NCBI GenBank assembly: GCA_946122785.1
Contig: CAMGYJ010000007.1
Span: 40,449,587 to 40,513,586 of the forward strand
Origin: Linum tenue
Taxonomy: Eukaryota; Streptophyta; Magnoliopsida; Malpighiales; Linaceae
DNA length: 64,000 nt
Direction: 5' to 3'
Shown piece by piece: positions 61,836-64,000 of this stretch (the first letter of the stretch is position 1; each line of letters begins with the position of its first letter). The position numbers and the translations under genes were made by a program. The notes beneath the pieces were generated by a model that made no database searches, was not told the origin of the DNA, and worked only from the letters and a program-made list of their open reading frames with translations.

Positions 61836-62476
61836 TAGGGATGGCAACCCTGCCCGGCCCACCGGGTATCCATCTGTTACCCGCCCAGACGGAGGTCAAA
61901 AAACCCGTCCATCATGGGTAAAGCACGAATCCGGGTATACCCGAAACTCGATAGTACCGGGCAACGGGTGGGGATGGATCTCGTAGTATGTGCCCCATCC
62001 CCGCCCATCCCCAAAATGACGTCGTTTTCATTCAAGCAACTTATCCCATTTAAAAACCCTCCCAACCAAACTTCCATTCACACGCGCAGAAGAAAGCACC
62101 ATTGATCGCTGTTTTGCCGCAACCCCTAATCACCCATCGCCCAATTCCACCGCAAAAGAAAAATCCCCTCCTTCTTCTCCTCAATATAGCGATCGTCGGC
62201 CATCGAATTTGCCCTGAAAGTTGCTACACCACCAACCCTGAGGACCTATGTATTCGAGGGCACGGGGAAAGTAAGTTCTTTGTACGTCATCGGCAACAGT
62301 TTTCCGTAAGGTTCTCCCCAACTTCCTCTCAATAGCGGACTCCGAACGTAGGGATCCGTGCGTTCCCTGAACCCGTCGACGGACGGTGACGGTAACTAGT
62401 CGATCCCCGTTTAGTCGCCGGGGACGGGGCTCGGGAGGCTTGTACCCGCCCCCGATCCGTCCCGTTGCCATTCCTA
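61836..62476. mobile_element. hAT-type MITE inside element E
   Basis: Termini TAGGGATGGCAAC and the inverse of TAGGAATGGCAAC, flanked by CACGTGAG (61828-61835) and CACCTGAG (62477-62484), an 8-base duplication with one mismatch. CGGGTATCC and CCCGCC words near the ends. No transposase frame. Confidence 0.87.
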
Positions 62477-63305
62477 CACCTGAGAACCTCATTTTCAAAA
62501 GAATTTTCTCTCTTTTCTTTCTTTTCCAATACTCACAAATTTTTAAAAACTTTGAGTTCACAAAACGAACAAAAGAGAATCCCGAACACATGTTCTTCCT
62601 AAAATAGCAAATATTATCAACTCACAAAAGAGTAAGAAGATAGTAAAATCCCTCATACATTGGTACTCTAATCATGCAACAATCATCTAGCAAGCATAAC
62701 ATATCAATCATCTATCAAATCAAGCATATCAAGTAGGGAGTTGCAAGTAACAAGGTGATTTAGAACCCTCAAATTTGAAATTTTTGGGTAATCCATTAAA
62801 GGTTCCAAAGCACTATCATTTGACCATTAATCACCACAACACAAGCGCAATTGCTAGCATACACTCCCATAGGCATTCAATAACGTCTTACATTCATAAA
62901 CAAGGGAGGATACTAGCAATTCATGGTACAACAAATCATGATAATCATTCAAATATTCACACACATCCCCCACAGCTGAGCAACACATGGTCCTCAATGT
63001 GGGAGTTTCATAAGAGAAGATCATGAAGGTTACCATAGGTTGGTTTTTGGGTTGGTAATGTACACAACTGTAGGTCTTTGTCTTCCTAGTGGTTTTCACA
63101 ACGATAAATTGCATAAGAAAGGGAGGAGGACGATTAAGAGTTATAGGTATGACAAATATAAAATATAAGTACAATTACTATTAGTGCTAGAAATTTTAAA
63201 GTGCGAAAAGTAAAACGAAAATAAAGCAATAATTAGACATTGTTTTAATTAAAATAAAAGCAAAGAAAAAGAAATGATAGAACATAGACCTTGGATGCCT
63301 AGTAC

Positions 63306-64000
63306 TCAATTATCCTCGGAGGGTCCTTCTTCTTCTTCTTCTTCTTCTTCTTCTTCTTCTTGGAGTGGTGCAAGGGGAGTGGAGCGATCAAGTAGGGGCA
63401 ATACATCTTCGATCGTAATGCCCATCTTCTTCATAATAGCATGGATGCATGCCATGATGTGGAGCCATGATTCCTTCTCCCTCCTTTGATTGTGAAGGAT
63501 CGCCACTATCATTGCTTCGAATTTGTAGTCCCTTGCGTTGTTGATTGGTGGGGGGAACCAGTTGAGAAGTGGGTAAAGGCTCCTCTCCTCCCGCAAATAT
63601 GCTCTCCACCTGATCTTCCTCGGTTGCAAGTATTCTTCGTTCTCTTGCCACCTTAGCTTCCAAAGACGGAACACGGTACCCTCCATGTCCAACGTGTTAG
63701 TAGTTGGAAATGGACGTCCCCGTAATCCCCGAATGCCATCGTCGTTCATATGTAGAACTTTGATTTTTTACTTCAAAACTTCAAAGGATGAAGGAGTGGT
63801 CCTACTATCCAACCGGAACTATACGACCCCGAAGTTGACTTGGAAATACTTGGCTAGACGAGTGACAAAAACTCCTCCATGAAGGGCGATGAGTCGATGG
63901 TGCGATTCATAACGCTTGAAGATAGACAAGATAAACAAATCGAGGTGAAGAGATCGAGGTAGTTGCATAATATGGAAGAAGGTTACGTCTTGGGCAGTCA
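63306..64000 (-). pseudogene. Athila-type ORF of element E (partial)
   Basis: The minus frame enters from the window edge with FFHIMQLPRSLHLDLFIL and ALHGGVFVTRLAKYFQVNFG. It meets an in-frame stop near 63820, then continues 63749-63306 and ends in a poly-Glu run and GPSEDN. The order matches the ORF of element A, which ends EEGPSTSER. The poly-Glu is encoded by a TTC/GAA microsatellite (63325-63360). Confidence 0.6.

Larger units (their letters stand above)
59727..64000 (-). mobile_element. Element E: Athila-type Gypsy element, cut by the window edge
   Basis: The 3' LTR at 59727-61131 runs from TGACTCACC to GTTATCA on the plus strand, i.e. starts TGATAACACC in minus sense. The polypurine tract AAGTGTGGGGGAG and TTGTCCCCGAGCAAAC follow at 61134-61175. 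The internal part holds a hAT MITE (61836-62476) and an Athila-type ORF (64000-63306) continuing past the window. The 5' LTR, gag and any pol lie outside. Confidence 0.75.

Overview
The window is nuclear DNA of a flowering plant, most likely a eudicot. Five spliced single-copy genes with plant-type GT-AG introns and plant-specific proteins are set in a dense, nested field of plant transposable elements. There is no bacterial operon, CRISPR array, rRNA or functional tRNA gene. I cannot name the species from sequence alone. All exon boundaries below were read by eye from reading frame, splice sites and protein-family continuity.

Layout. 0.6-3.1 kb: a DEM/VID27-like gene (+). 3.6-8.1 kb: a small non-autonomous LTR element (TRIM-like) with a hAT MITE inside it, next to a dead LINE (-) that carries another MITE. 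9.05-12.2 kb: a six-exon ceramide synthase (LAG1/LOH) gene (-). 13.4-16.4 kb: a second dead LINE (+), split by a hAT MITE with a perfect 8-bp target duplication. 17.6-20.2 kb: a six-exon CYP707A abscisic acid 8'-hydroxylase gene (-). 21.9-23.4 kb: two related MITE copies in opposite orientation. 25.0-27.2 kb: an eight-exon BRX1 ribosome-biogenesis gene (-). 28.25-28.48 kb: a tRNA-derived SINE. 29.4-32.6 kb: a LINE fragment and a decayed Myb/SANT (PIF/Harbinger-associated) pseudogene. 34.2-36.5 kb: a four-exon plastid ferredoxin-nitrite reductase gene (-).

37.6-64 kb is a stack of LTR retrotransposons. A degraded Copia element (-) was entered by an Athila/Tat-type Gypsy element (called A here, 38541-52679, TSD AGAAC). 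A carries gag and an Athila-type ORF but no recognisable pol. A was itself entered by a solo LTR (42509-44794) and, in its 5' LTR, by the LTR of family B (TSD CTTAC), which holds solo LTR C (TSD ACAAC). About 2.8 kb of this nest (B LTR, A LTR, Copia, D LTR) occurs twice, at 50522-53326 and 55796-58573, with identical nesting junctions. A fourth and fifth LTR family (D and E) follow, and E runs off the right edge.

The most unusual structure is in the LTRs of families A, B, D and E. Each carries, just upstream of a TATA-like box, a block of 100-250 bp made of dispersed copies of a short near-palindrome. The arms differ by family, but the centre has the common plan CG-NN-CG. Element A has an extra block of the same word between its gag remnant and its Athila-type ORF. 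The host genes are unrelated housekeeping or metabolic genes and show no functional clustering.
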